Positions 1 through 5,596 of a stretch of 7,270 nt of DNA are shown piece by piece; within the stretch, counting starts at the first letter, position 1, and each line of letters begins with the position of its first letter. This DNA comes from Cytophagales bacterium (lineage in GTDB: Bacteria; Bacteroidota; Bacteroidia; Cytophagales; ES-bin-26), in NCBI GenBank assembly GCA_014379925.1, contig JACMKY010000594.1, positions 1-7,270 on the forward strand. The letters are read 5' to 3'. Position numbers and translations under genes: made by a program. The notes below the pieces were generated by a model. That model made no database searches and was not told where the DNA came from. It was given only the letters and a program-made list of their open reading frames with translations.

Positions 1-370
1 CGTAGCCTTCGAGCAATGCCTTGAATTCGGGCGAAAGATCGGCTTCGTAGCGGGCTTCGGCCAGTTCGCGGCAGCGCAGCAGTTGCACCACGTAATCGGC
101 CGCCGCGCCGGACTTTCCCTTCAGACGTCCCAGCATCGCCTTGCCGGCCAGCAGCGGCAGTTGGATGGTCTGGAAATCGTCTTCGGCGTGCGCCCAGGCC
201 AGTCCGTAGGCAACCTCCGGATCGGTCTTGGCAAAGATGTGCGGCACGCCCCACGCATCGCGGGCAATGGTGACGGCCCCGGGATCGATGCGGCGGGTTG
301 TGTCCAGTTGCGCGTAGCCGACCAGACCGAAAAGAAGGGTTAAAACAACCAGGCAGGCATTTCTCCGCAT
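1..370 (-). CDS. Penicillin acylase family protein (S45 Ntn hydrolase), N-terminal part
   Basis: The gene runs off the left edge; 123 codons are visible from an ATG at 370. Residues 1-20 look like a Sec signal peptide: MRRN, a hydrophobic run, then GYA before Gln21, so the product is probably periplasmic or exported. Next comes the pattern typical of the alpha-chain start of penicillin acylases and related acyl-amide hydrolases: VTIARDAWGVPHIFA, then YGLAWAHAEDDFQ. Family members are made as one precursor that cleaves itself into alpha and beta chains, with a Ser at the new beta-chain N-terminus as nucleophile. That Ser would lie beyond the window, so activity cannot be judged. Relatives cleave beta-lactam side chains, N-acyl-homoserine lactones or cyclic lipopeptides; the substrate is unknown here. 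The gene is transcribed alone in this window, away from the CPBP gene by a 254-base spacer. Family assignment is firm; specificity is not. Confidence 0.88.
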   Translation of the reverse strand, partial: MRRNACLVVLTLLFGLVGYAQLDTTRRIDPGAVTIARDAWGVPHIFAKTDPEVAYGLAWAHAEDDFQTIQLPLLAGKAMLGRLKGKSGAAADYVVQLLRCRELAEARYEADLSPEFKALLEGY

Positions 371-442
371 GACAGTAGACGGCAGATTTTCTGGTAAACC
401 CGCAACGAGCGTTTTGGTTTTTGTTTGTCAATGGACTGGTAA

Positions 443-473
443 CAAAAAAAGATTCCATCGCTTGTTCTGCAAA
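443..473 (-). promoter_or_regulatory. Candidate promoter for the acylase gene
   Basis: Read on the minus strand, TTTG (plus 470-473) is followed after 19 bases by TTTTTTTG (plus 443-450). This resembles the Bacteroidota arrangement TTTG-N19-TAnnTTTG, but the conserved A of the -7 box is a T. It lies about 73-80 bases upstream of the acylase ATG. The A-tract could produce such a match by chance, so this is a weak call. Confidence 0.3.
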
Positions 474-514
474 CCAATGAATGAACTTCAGTAGATAAGA
501 GAGATGGAATCTTT
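448..514. repeat. 12-bp perfect inverted repeat, 43-base spacer
   Basis: AAAGATTCCATC (448-459) is exactly complementary to GATGGAATCTTT (503-514). The left arm overlaps the candidate -7 box and promoter spacer of the acylase, so a paired operator is possible. The right arm is upstream of the -33 box. The 43-base spacer makes a simple terminator unlikely. The repeat is seen directly; its role is inference. Confidence 0.55.
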
Positions 515-624
515 GAGTTGCTCGTTTAAATGCCGGAGAATGCAAGAAGCGTCGGTCAAGCTACGTGCTCAAGCGGTTTCACCCAACGATTGGTCGCTGC
601 TGCCTGACTACTTCGCTGCGGCCG

Positions 625-1560
625 TCAGCGGAACGGCAATTGCAGGAAAGCAGCCAGTTCCATCAACCAGGCAACGCCCAGGTGAAGGGCCACGCCGCCC
701 CAGATGTTGCGGCTGTACAAGGCGATCACGCCCAGGATGTAGCCGCCGAAGACCGAGCCGATGGTTTCGCCGAGGGGTTTTCCGAAGTGCAAAAAGGCGT
801 AGGTCACCGTCATGGGAAGCACGGCCCGGTTGCCCAGCACCTGCGCCAGTCCGATCACCAGCAAGCCCCGGAAAAGCAGTTCGGTCGCCACGAAGTCCCA
901 GCCGTAGGCCAGCTCAAACCCCAGGGCGTTGACCCAGGGGGGCGTAGCCAGGTAAGGGTCCGCCGCCGTGGGTTGGTAGGACGGGTAGGTCAGCAGGAAA
1001 TCCGGCTGAAAGGAGGCCCAGGCAACCAGGGGCACCATGCCCAGCAGCATTCCCGCGTACGGCCGCAGGTTCACCCCGCGGGTCGTCAGTCCGTAGAAGC
1101 TCTCCGGCCGGTGGCCGGACCAGCGGTAAAGGAGCGCGCAAGGCAGCAGGATGGTAAGCAGGCTGTTGAGTTGGCCCAGGCACTTGACCGCGTAGGGTTG
1201 CACTTCCGCCGCAAACAGCCGGTCGGCCACCCAGCGGTGGTAGTAAAATCCGCCGTCCACGGCCAGCATCCCCATCCCGGCTAGACTGAGCAGCCAGAAG
1301 CGCCGTTGCCGCAGTGCAGTGCCGACCTGGCCGAACCACGCCTGGGCCAACACGGTAAAGTAATAAGCGACGCCGTAGAGGAGGAAATACCACAGCATGC
1401 GGATTTCCCGTCCCCGGTAAGCGTCGATTACGCTGTCTTCGAAGTCGAAGCGGTAGTTGGCGGCGATGGTGACGGCCAGAAAAACAGCCACCGTTCCGTA
1501 AAGCCCCGGGTGAAAATCCGTGCTGACGTGCTCCCGGAGGGAAACCAACAATTTTCTCAT
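625..1560 (-). CDS. CPBP-family intramembrane protein (putative protease homologue)
   Basis: This is a 311-residue multi-pass membrane protein. Hydrophobic segments lie near residues 20-35, 56-76, 88-102, 132-146, 168-184, 229-243, 247-259 and 266-300. The C-terminal third matches the CPBP (Rce1-like) domain: ATELLFRG at 225-232, YAFLH at 254-258, and IWGGVALHLGVAW at 286-298. Known relatives are intramembrane proteases or bacteriocin-immunity-type proteins. The usual EExxxR motif reads TELLFR here, and the Asn expected four residues after the last His (His293) is Ala297, so proteolytic activity is uncertain. I chose the ATG at 1560; an in-frame GTG at 1578 would add six residues, but these come from repeat-like spacer sequence. 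The gene follows kup on the same strand after about 100 bases and may share its transcript. The substrate is unknown. Confidence 0.82.
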   Translation of the reverse strand: MRKLLVSLREHVSTDFHPGLYGTVAVFLAVTIAANYRFDFEDSVIDAYRGREIRMLWYFLLYGVAYYFTVLAQAWFGQVGTALRQRRFWLLSLAGMGMLAVDGGFYYHRWVADRLFAAEVQPYAVKCLGQLNSLLTILLPCALLYRWSGHRPESFYGLTTRGVNLRPYAGMLLGMVPLVAWASFQPDFLLTYPSYQPTAADPYLATPPWVNALGFELAYGWDFVATELLFRGLLVIGLAQVLGNRAVLPMTVTYAFLHFGKPLGETIGSVFGGYILGVIALYSRNIWGGVALHLGVAWLMELAAFLQLPFR

Positions 1561-1568
1561 CCGGTTGT

Positions 1569-1660
1569 CAATGATCACTTGTCATGGTGAGCGATAGTGA
1601 GCGCAGTCGAACTACGAACCACAGTTATCAATTTCCCCCGAAGGGATCAATTGATCATTG
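1569..1660. repeat. 9-bp inverted repeats bracketing the kup-CPBP spacer, with an inner palindrome
   Basis: CAATGATCA (1569-1577) and TGATCATTG (1652-1660) are exact inverted copies that enclose the dispersed-repeat copy. A perfect 12-bp palindrome, GATCAATTGATC, lies at 1645-1656, just beyond the kup stop. The sequences are of low complexity and built on TGATCA, so part of the symmetry could be chance. No target-site duplication is evident. Confidence 0.45.
1581..1642 (+). repeat. Dispersed intergenic repeat, copy A (GTCAT.GTGAGCG type)
   Basis: This copy shares three ordered blocks with copy B at 5501-5551. GTCATGGTGAGCG (1581-1593) differs from the copy B block at one base. CGAACCACAG (1615-1624) and CCCCCGAA (1635-1642) are identical in both copies. 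Copy A carries an internal extra GTGAGCG (1597-1603), which suggests local duplication. It fills the spacer between the kup stop and the CPBP start. Repeats that translate as HSERSR or HSERSEE are widespread in spacers of Bacteroidota genomes. Strand is given as the orientation in which the block reads GTCAT...CGAA. Confidence 0.7.
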
Positions 1661-1661
1661 T

Positions 1662-3602
1662 CTACACCCGCACCAGGTTCACGTTCGTAGCCGGCCGGAT
1701 CACGAGCGGGACCTTTTCGATTTCCACGGTGCTGGTATCCAAGCCGTACGCCGCATCCTGGGCTTCGGTAAACCGGTTGATGAAAAAGTAGATGTCCATC
1801 GTCAGGCGTTCGCCCAGCGGAAGTTCGTTTTCGTAGGAAAGGAACCGCTCGAGCAGGATGAAGCGGAAATCGCCGATCACGTTGAGTTTATTGAGCGACT
1901 CGTAGCGGCTGGTGATGTCTACTTCCCCCTTCAACACCATTTCCTCGATCACCTTCCTCAGGAAGAGACTGATGCGCTGTTCCACCCGGAAGCCGAGCCG
2001 GAACGTGACCAGCACCAGGTCCTCCTTTTCCAGTACTTTCACGAAGTATTCGGTGGTGTAGGGCTCGTCGAGGATGTCGATGTGAACGAACCAGTACACG
2101 TCCGCCCGCTTGGGCCGCTTCTGAAAGATGGAATACATGATCTTCGATTCGATTTCGCTGGGTGGGCTGGTGTTGCTGATGAAGATCAGGTGCGTGGCGT
2201 ATTTGGGGATGGTGATGTCCTTGCTGAGTTCCTTCAGCGGTTCTACGTAGTTCTTGAGCGGTACGTGCTCGGTGAGCCGCTCCGTAATCTGGCTGGCCCG
2301 CCGCCAAACGTACATCACGGCGGCCAGCGTGGCCCCGATCAGCAACGACACCCAGCCGCCTTCGGGAAATTTGAGCAGGTTGGCCACCAGAAAGGAAAAC
2401 TCAATGACCAGGTACACCACCAGCACCGTGGCCACCACCCAACGGGCGTAGTGCCGGGTGTAGAGGTAGAACGCCAGCAGGAGGGTGGTCATGACCATGG
2501 TCAGGGTGATGGCCAGCCCGTAGGCCGCCTCCATGTTCGAAGATTCCTTGAAATACAACACGATGCCCACGCACCCCACCCACAGCAGCAGGTTGATGCT
2601 GGGCACGTACAACTGGCCCCTTACGTCGGTGGGGTAGAGAATCCGGACTTTCGGCCAGAAGTTGAGCCGCATCGCCTCGCTGATGAGGGTGAACGAGCCG
2701 CTGATGAGGGCCTGGCTGGCGATGATGGCGGCCAGGGTGGCAATGCCGATGCCGTAGATCAGGAACCAATCCGGCATCAGGGCGAAGAACGGGTTTTTTT
2801 CGAGCTTTTCTCCCAGGTGCTCGACCAGCCAGGCCCCTTGTCCGAGGTAATTCAGCAGGAGGCAAAGCTTGACAAAAATCCAACTGACCCGGATGTTGCC
2901 CCGTCCGCAGTGGCCCAGGTCGGAATAGAGGGCTTCGGCACCGGTGGTGCACAGAAATACCCCGCCCAGCAGCCAGAACCCACCCGGATACAGCACCAGC
3001 AGGCGGTAGGCGTAGTACGGATTGAGGACTTTCAGCACCGATGGCTCGCGCAGGACGAACAGCAAGCCCAACGTACCCAGCATCCCGAACCAGAGGACCA
3101 TCAACGGCCCGAAGGCTTTGCCGACCACGCTGGTGCCCAGCACTTGCAGGAGAAACAGGAAGGTGAGGATGCCGATGACGATGGGAATGGTGGGGATGTC
3201 GGGATAAAGGAGGCGCAGTCCTTCCACGGCGGAAGCCACCGAAATGGGCGGCGTGATGATGCCGTCGGCCAGCAGCGCGCTGCCGCCGATAATGGCGGGC
3301 ACCACCAGCCAACCCGCGTAACGCCGGACCAGCGCAAAGAGGGCGAAAATGCCGCCTTCGCCGTGGTTGTCGGCCCGGAGCGTCAGAATGACGTACTTGA
3401 GGGTGGTTTGCAGCGTCAGGGTCCAGAACACGCAGGAGAGCCCGCCGTAGACCACCTCCGCGTCGATCGTCTTCCCCTCGCCGATGATGGCCTTCATCAC
3501 GTACAGGGGCGAGGTGCCGATGTCGCCGTAAATGATGCCCAGGGCCACGAGCAGGCCCGCCGTGGTGGCCTGGTCGCGCTGACTTGAATGTTTCTCTTCC
3601 AT
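1662..3602 (-). CDS. kup: Kup-family potassium uptake permease
   Basis: This 646-residue protein is about the family's usual length (E. coli Kup is 622). It brings K+ into the cell, by proton symport in characterised members, and sits in the inner membrane. GIIYGDIGTSPLY at 22-34 is the family signature. ADGIITPPISVASAVEGL at 112-129 and TTGAEALYSDLGH at 219-231 are further conserved blocks; D27, E127 and E223 fall in the acidic positions expected for ion coupling. About twelve hydrophobic segments span residues 15-432. A soluble cytoplasmic domain follows (about 435-646), the part that binds c-di-AMP in some Firmicutes relatives; nothing here shows that it does so in this protein. The ATG at 3602 places the signature at the normal distance from the N-terminus. 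The gene is divergent from the helicase and upstream of the CPBP gene. The probable leader of about 85-90 nt contains a strong hairpin. Confidence 0.95.
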   Translation of the reverse strand: MEEKHSSQRDQATTAGLLVALGIIYGDIGTSPLYVMKAIIGEGKTIDAEVVYGGLSCVFWTLTLQTTLKYVILTLRADNHGEGGIFALFALVRRYAGWLVVPAIIGGSALLADGIITPPISVASAVEGLRLLYPDIPTIPIVIGILTFLFLLQVLGTSVVGKAFGPLMVLWFGMLGTLGLLFVLREPSVLKVLNPYYAYRLLVLYPGGFWLLGGVFLCTTGAEALYSDLGHCGRGNIRVSWIFVKLCLLLNYLGQGAWLVEHLGEKLEKNPFFALMPDWFLIYGIGIATLAAIIASQALISGSFTLISEAMRLNFWPKVRILYPTDVRGQLYVPSINLLLWVGCVGIVLYFKESSNMEAAYGLAITLTMVMTTLLLAFYLYTRHYARWVVATVLVVYLVIEFSFLVANLLKFPEGGWVSLLIGATLAAVMYVWRRASQITERLTEHVPLKNYVEPLKELSKDITIPKYATHLIFISNTSPPSEIESKIMYSIFQKRPKRADVYWFVHIDILDEPYTTEYFVKVLEKEDLVLVTFRLGFRVEQRISLFLRKVIEEMVLKGEVDITSRYESLNKLNVIGDFRFILLERFLSYENELPLGERLTMDIYFFINRFTEAQDAAYGLDTSTVEIEKVPLVIRPATNVNLVRV

Positions 3603-3621
3603 TACGCGGGTTTTAGGCTTG

Positions 3622-3660
3622 CCAACCCGTTCGGTACGGCCGCCGCACCGGACGGGTTGG
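3622..3660 (-). promoter_or_regulatory. Hairpin in the probable kup 5' leader
   Basis: The 14-base arms CCAACCCGTTCGGT (3622-3635) and ACCGGACGGGTTGG (3647-3660) pair at 13 of 14 positions around an 11-base GC-rich loop. The one mismatch is C-A in the kup-sense RNA and would be a G-U pair in the opposite strand. The structure ends 19 bases before the kup ATG and lies downstream of the -7 box at 3695-3702, so it should be transcribed. It has no U-tract in the kup direction. It could influence translation or mRNA stability, or be a DNA operator; I cannot tell which. Confidence 0.6.
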
Positions 3661-3694
3661 TTTCAACGTCCGTTCGGCGTCGAACTGGTCGCGA

Positions 3695-3702
3695 CAAATA
3701 TA
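3695..3702 (-). promoter_or_regulatory. kup: Candidate -7 box of the kup promoter
   Basis: Read on the minus strand this is TATATTTG, a perfect match to the Bacteroidota TAnnTTTG box, in a short AT-rich patch within GC-rich sequence. No good TTTG lies 19-21 bases upstream; the nearest TTG (plus 3716-3718) leaves only a 13-base gap. A start just downstream would give a leader of about 85-90 nt to the ATG at 3602, containing the hairpin at 3622-3660. Confidence 0.55.
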
Positions 3703-3774
3703 TACACCGCGAACTCAATAATGCTACTGCCGACCGCTTGATTACGGTTGAGGAAGAATAGTAAGCAGATTCCA

Positions 3775-3843
3775 AAGGGGAAGCCGGCGGAAACACCCGC
3801 CATCCTTTTTAACGGATGACTGCTTAACCGCCGGCTTCCTTTT
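3775..3843. repeat. Long inverted repeat in the kup-helicase divergent region
   Basis: GGAAGCCGGCGG (3779-3790) is perfectly complementary to CCGCCGGCTTCC (3828-3839). In plus-strand RNA two G-U and two A-U pairs extend this to 16 pairs (3775-3790 with 3828-3843), with TTTT as the end of the right arm. The 37-base loop has an inner 5-bp stem, CATCC (3801-3805) with GGATG (3814-3818). A competing short hairpin joins GCGG (3787-3790) to CCGC (3797-3800). It lies upstream of both candidate -7 boxes, so neither main transcript should include it. It could be a terminator of a small RNA, an operator, or a mobile palindromic element. Confidence 0.6.
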
Positions 3844-3873
3844 CAAATCCGCCCGACATCCGAAATCAAAGGT

Positions 3874-3881
3874 TATCTTTG
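3874..3881 (+). promoter_or_regulatory. Candidate -7 box of the helicase promoter
   Basis: TATCTTTG matches the Bacteroidota TAnnTTTG consensus exactly and ends only eight bases before the helicase ATG at 3890. With usual spacing, transcription would start within a few bases of the start codon, giving a leaderless or nearly leaderless mRNA. No clear TTTG -33 box is seen 19-21 bases upstream. Confidence 0.55.
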
Positions 3882-3889
3882 CGGCTGCC

Positions 3890-5269
3890 ATGGCCGACAT
3901 TTCCTCCTTCGAAGACTTTGCCCTCAACCGCCAACTGCTCAACGCGGTGGCCGACGCCGGCTACGAAACGCCCACGGCCATTCAGCAGCAGTCCATTCCC
4001 CTCATTCTGGCGGGCCACGACGTGCTGGGAATCGCCCAGACGGGCACTGGCAAAACCGCCGCCTACCTGCTGCCCATTCTGATGAAGGTCAAATACGCGC
4101 AGGGCCAGCATCCCCGCGCGCTCATCCTCGCTCCCACCCGCGAATTGGCCATGCAGATCGACGAAAGCATCACCGCCCTGGCCAGGCATACCGACCTGCG
4201 GCACGCGGTCGTTTACGGGGGCCTCGGTCCCAAAACGCAGATCGAGCGCATCCAGCGGGGCATTGACATTCTGGTGGCCACGCCGGGCCGCCTGTTGGAC
4301 ATCTACCGGAAGGGCGAACTGGTGCTGAAGGAGCTCAAGACGCTGGTGCTCGACGAGGCCGACAAGATGATGGACATGGGCTTCATGCCGCAGATCCGCC
4401 GAATGCTCGAAATTATTCCCCGCAAACGCCAGAATTTGCTGTTCTCGGCCACCATGCCCGACCGGGTGATTCGGTTGTCGGAGGAGTTCCTGGAATTTCC
4501 GTTGCGGGTGGAAGTGGCCCCGCAATCATCGACGGCGGTAATGGTGAACCAAGTGCTCTACGAGGTGCCTAACTTCAAAACCAAGATCAACCTGCTGTCC
4601 ATGCTGCTGCAGGACGAAGCCGTCTTTCAACGGGTGATTGTTTTCACGCGCACTAGGGAGATCGCCAACAACATCTTCAAGTTTCTGGCCCGCAAGGTGG
4701 TGTCCGAAGAAAGCATCCGCGTCATTCACGCCAACAAGGGGCAGAACACGCGCATCAACGCGATGGAAGCCTTTAAGGAGGGAAACGTGCGCGTGCTGGT
4801 GGCCACCGACGTGGCCGCGCGGGGCATCGACGTGAGCTTGGTGAGCCACGTGGTCAACTTCGACGTGCCCCTCATCTACGAGGATTACGTACACCGCATC
4901 GGGCGAACGGGCCGGGCCAATCACACTGGCGAAGCCGTTACCTTCGTTACCGAGGCGGAAGCCTACCACGTGGAGAAGATCGAGAAAATCATTCGGATGA
5001 CCATTCCCCGGCAACCCCTGCCGCCGGAACTGCCCGTGGAGAAAACCACCTTCACTGAATCGCAGGAGATGGCCCGCACCATTGACGAACAACGCCGGAA
5101 AGACGATCCGACCTTTCAAGGCGCTTTCCACGAAAAGAAAAATCCACTCAAGCAGGCCAAGCCAACCGGCAATGGCCGAAAGCCGCCGCCCGGAGGCGCG
5201 CGGCGGCCAACGGGAGGCAAACCCGATGCCCGGAAAACCACGGGCCACGCCCGAAGCCGAAAACGGTGA
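3890..5269 (+). CDS. DEAD-box ATP-dependent RNA helicase, RhlE-like
   Basis: This 459-residue cytoplasmic protein unwinds RNA duplexes using ATP; relatives act in ribosome assembly, mRNA decay and cold adaptation. All core motifs are intact and in order: Q motif around SFEDF and TPTAIQQQ (6-34), motif I AQTGTGKT (49-56), Ia PTRELAMQ (82-89), Ib TPGRLLD (131-137), II DEAD (155-158), III SAT (186-188), IV VIVFTRT (249-255), V ATDVAARGID (305-314) and VI YVHRIGRTGR (333-342). A basic, Pro- and Gly-rich tail (about 416-459), probably disordered, is a likely RNA-binding extension. Core spacing and tail resemble RhlE, but paralogues are common in this phylum, so I give no symbol. The ATG at 3890 puts the Q motif at the usual distance from the start. 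A perfect -7 box lies just upstream. The gene appears to be a single-gene unit. Confidence 0.95.
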   Translation: MADISSFEDFALNRQLLNAVADAGYETPTAIQQQSIPLILAGHDVLGIAQTGTGKTAAYLLPILMKVKYAQGQHPRALILAPTRELAMQIDESITALARHTDLRHAVVYGGLGPKTQIERIQRGIDILVATPGRLLDIYRKGELVLKELKTLVLDEADKMMDMGFMPQIRRMLEIIPRKRQNLLFSATMPDRVIRLSEEFLEFPLRVEVAPQSSTAVMVNQVLYEVPNFKTKINLLSMLLQDEAVFQRVIVFTRTREIANNIFKFLARKVVSEESIRVIHANKGQNTRINAMEAFKEGNVRVLVATDVAARGIDVSLVSHVVNFDVPLIYEDYVHRIGRTGRANHTGEAVTFVTEAEAYHVEKIEKIIRMTIPRQPLPPELPVEKTTFTESQEMARTIDEQRRKDDPTFQGAFHEKKNPLKQAKPTGNGRKPPPGGARRPTGGKPDARKTTGHARSRKR

Positions 5270-5282
5270 GGAGAAGGTGACT

Positions 5283-5352
5283 GGGCGACCCCGTCTGGGC
5301 GACCCCGTCTAGGCGACCCCGTCTAGGCGACCCCGTCTGGGCGACCCCGTCC
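5283..5352. repeat. Tandem repeat, five 14-bp units
   Basis: Five consecutive units of RGGCGACCCCGTCY start at 5283, 5297, 5311, 5325 and 5339. Units 1 and 2 are identical; units 3 and 4 differ from them only by A for G at the first base; unit 5 ends in C instead of T. The array begins 13 bases after the helicase stop. Each unit contains GGG/AGG-CGA-CCC and could fold into a tiny hairpin. The near-identity suggests recent slippage or active homogenisation. Confidence 0.9.
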
Positions 5353-5366
5353 GGGCCGGGATTTTT
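5346..5366 (+). terminator. Weak terminator-like hairpin after the helicase gene
   Basis: CCCG (5346-5349) pairs with CGGG (5357-5360) around a 7-base loop, followed by A and then TTTTT (5362-5366). It is 77 bases past the helicase stop and partly made from the last tandem unit. The stem is only four GC pairs, so termination strength is doubtful, although upstream array units could supply alternative pairing. Confidence 0.35.
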
Positions 5367-5500
5367 CGGATTACTTGACCAAAAAACGAGGGTTACGGGA
5401 AGTCTACCCATCTTTCTGCTAGCTGAAAATAAACTACTTGGATGGCTATCCATCGAAACAGGATGCTTATGCTGTTCATCATCGGTTCAGGTGGTAAGTT

Positions 5501-5551
5501 GTCATAGTGAGCGAAGCCGAACCACAGCGGATAGTGACGAACGCCCCCGAA
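5501..5551 (+). repeat. Dispersed intergenic repeat, copy B
   Basis: GTCATAGTGAGCG (5501-5513), CGAACCACAG (5518-5527) and CCCCCGAA (5544-5551) occur in the same order as in copy A (1581-1642), with different spacing between blocks. The three-frame translation gives HSERSRTT-like peptides, the usual artefact of this repeat family in Bacteroidota. It lies 45 bases upstream of the kinase ATG I prefer. Confidence 0.7.
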
Positions 5552-5552
5552 A

Positions 5553-5594
5553 CAACTATCCACTGTCAACTATTCACTGTCAACTATTCACTGC
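5553..5594. repeat. Three tandem 14-bp simple units just before the kinase start
   Basis: CAACTATCCACTGT (5553-5566), CAACTATTCACTGT (5567-5580) and CAACTATTCACTGC (5581-5594) are tandem copies with one or two differences. They end two bases before the ATG at 5597. Translations of such CAACTGT-type units (HCQLFTVNYSL) are often seen wrongly attached to proteins of this phylum, which argues that coding begins after them. Confidence 0.88.
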
Positions 5595-5596
5595 CC

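Larger units (their letters stand above)
371..624. other. Spacer upstream of the acylase gene
   Basis: I see no supportable gene in this 254-base spacer between two same-strand (minus) genes. It is AT-richer than its surroundings, especially at 411-515. It holds a weak candidate promoter for the acylase (443-473) and a 12-bp inverted repeat (448-514). No U-tract hairpin is visible for the end of the CPBP gene. A plus-strand frame opening at 504 continues antisense into the CPBP gene and shows no recognisable protein. Confidence 0.5.
5270..5596. other. Repeat-rich gene-free stretch between helicase and kinase
   Basis: No gene is supportable in these 327 bases. In order they hold a five-unit GC-rich tandem array (5283-5352), a weak terminator-like hairpin (5346-5366), an AT-richer segment of about 130 bases with a 5-bp hairpin (GATGG 5441-5445 with CCATC 5450-5454), dispersed-repeat copy B (5501-5551) and three 14-bp simple units (5553-5594). 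I find no convincing TAnnTTTG box for the kinase gene. Frames crossing this stretch read as low-complexity repeat translations. Confidence 0.7.

Noticed and set aside
504..932. Plus-strand frames opening at 504 and 565 and crossing the CPBP gene
   Set aside because: Most of each frame is antisense to conserved CPBP coding sequence. The few residues encoded in the spacer match no family I know.
1569..1660. An insertion sequence between kup and the CPBP gene
   Set aside because: The segment is only about 92 bases with no transposase and no visible target-site duplication. At most it is a tiny non-autonomous element.
1584..3587. A 667-codon plus-strand open frame antisense to kup
   Set aside because: It is a GC-rich mirror frame of a clear Kup protein. 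Its translation is dominated by His, Gln, Asp, Val and Glu with no recognisable domain, and it starts inside the dispersed repeat.
3603..3702. A c-di-AMP (ydaO-type) riboswitch in the kup leader
   Set aside because: The probable leader is under 100 bases and contains one simple hairpin, much smaller than that riboswitch and without its conserved core.
3866..5248. Minus-strand open frames of 219 and 240 codons antisense to the helicase
   Set aside because: They mirror a complete DEAD-box protein and have no recognisable content or start signals of their own.
5283..5352. A CRISPR array or integron-like array
   Set aside because: The 14-bp units are directly adjacent with no spacers, and there are no cas or integrase genes in the window.
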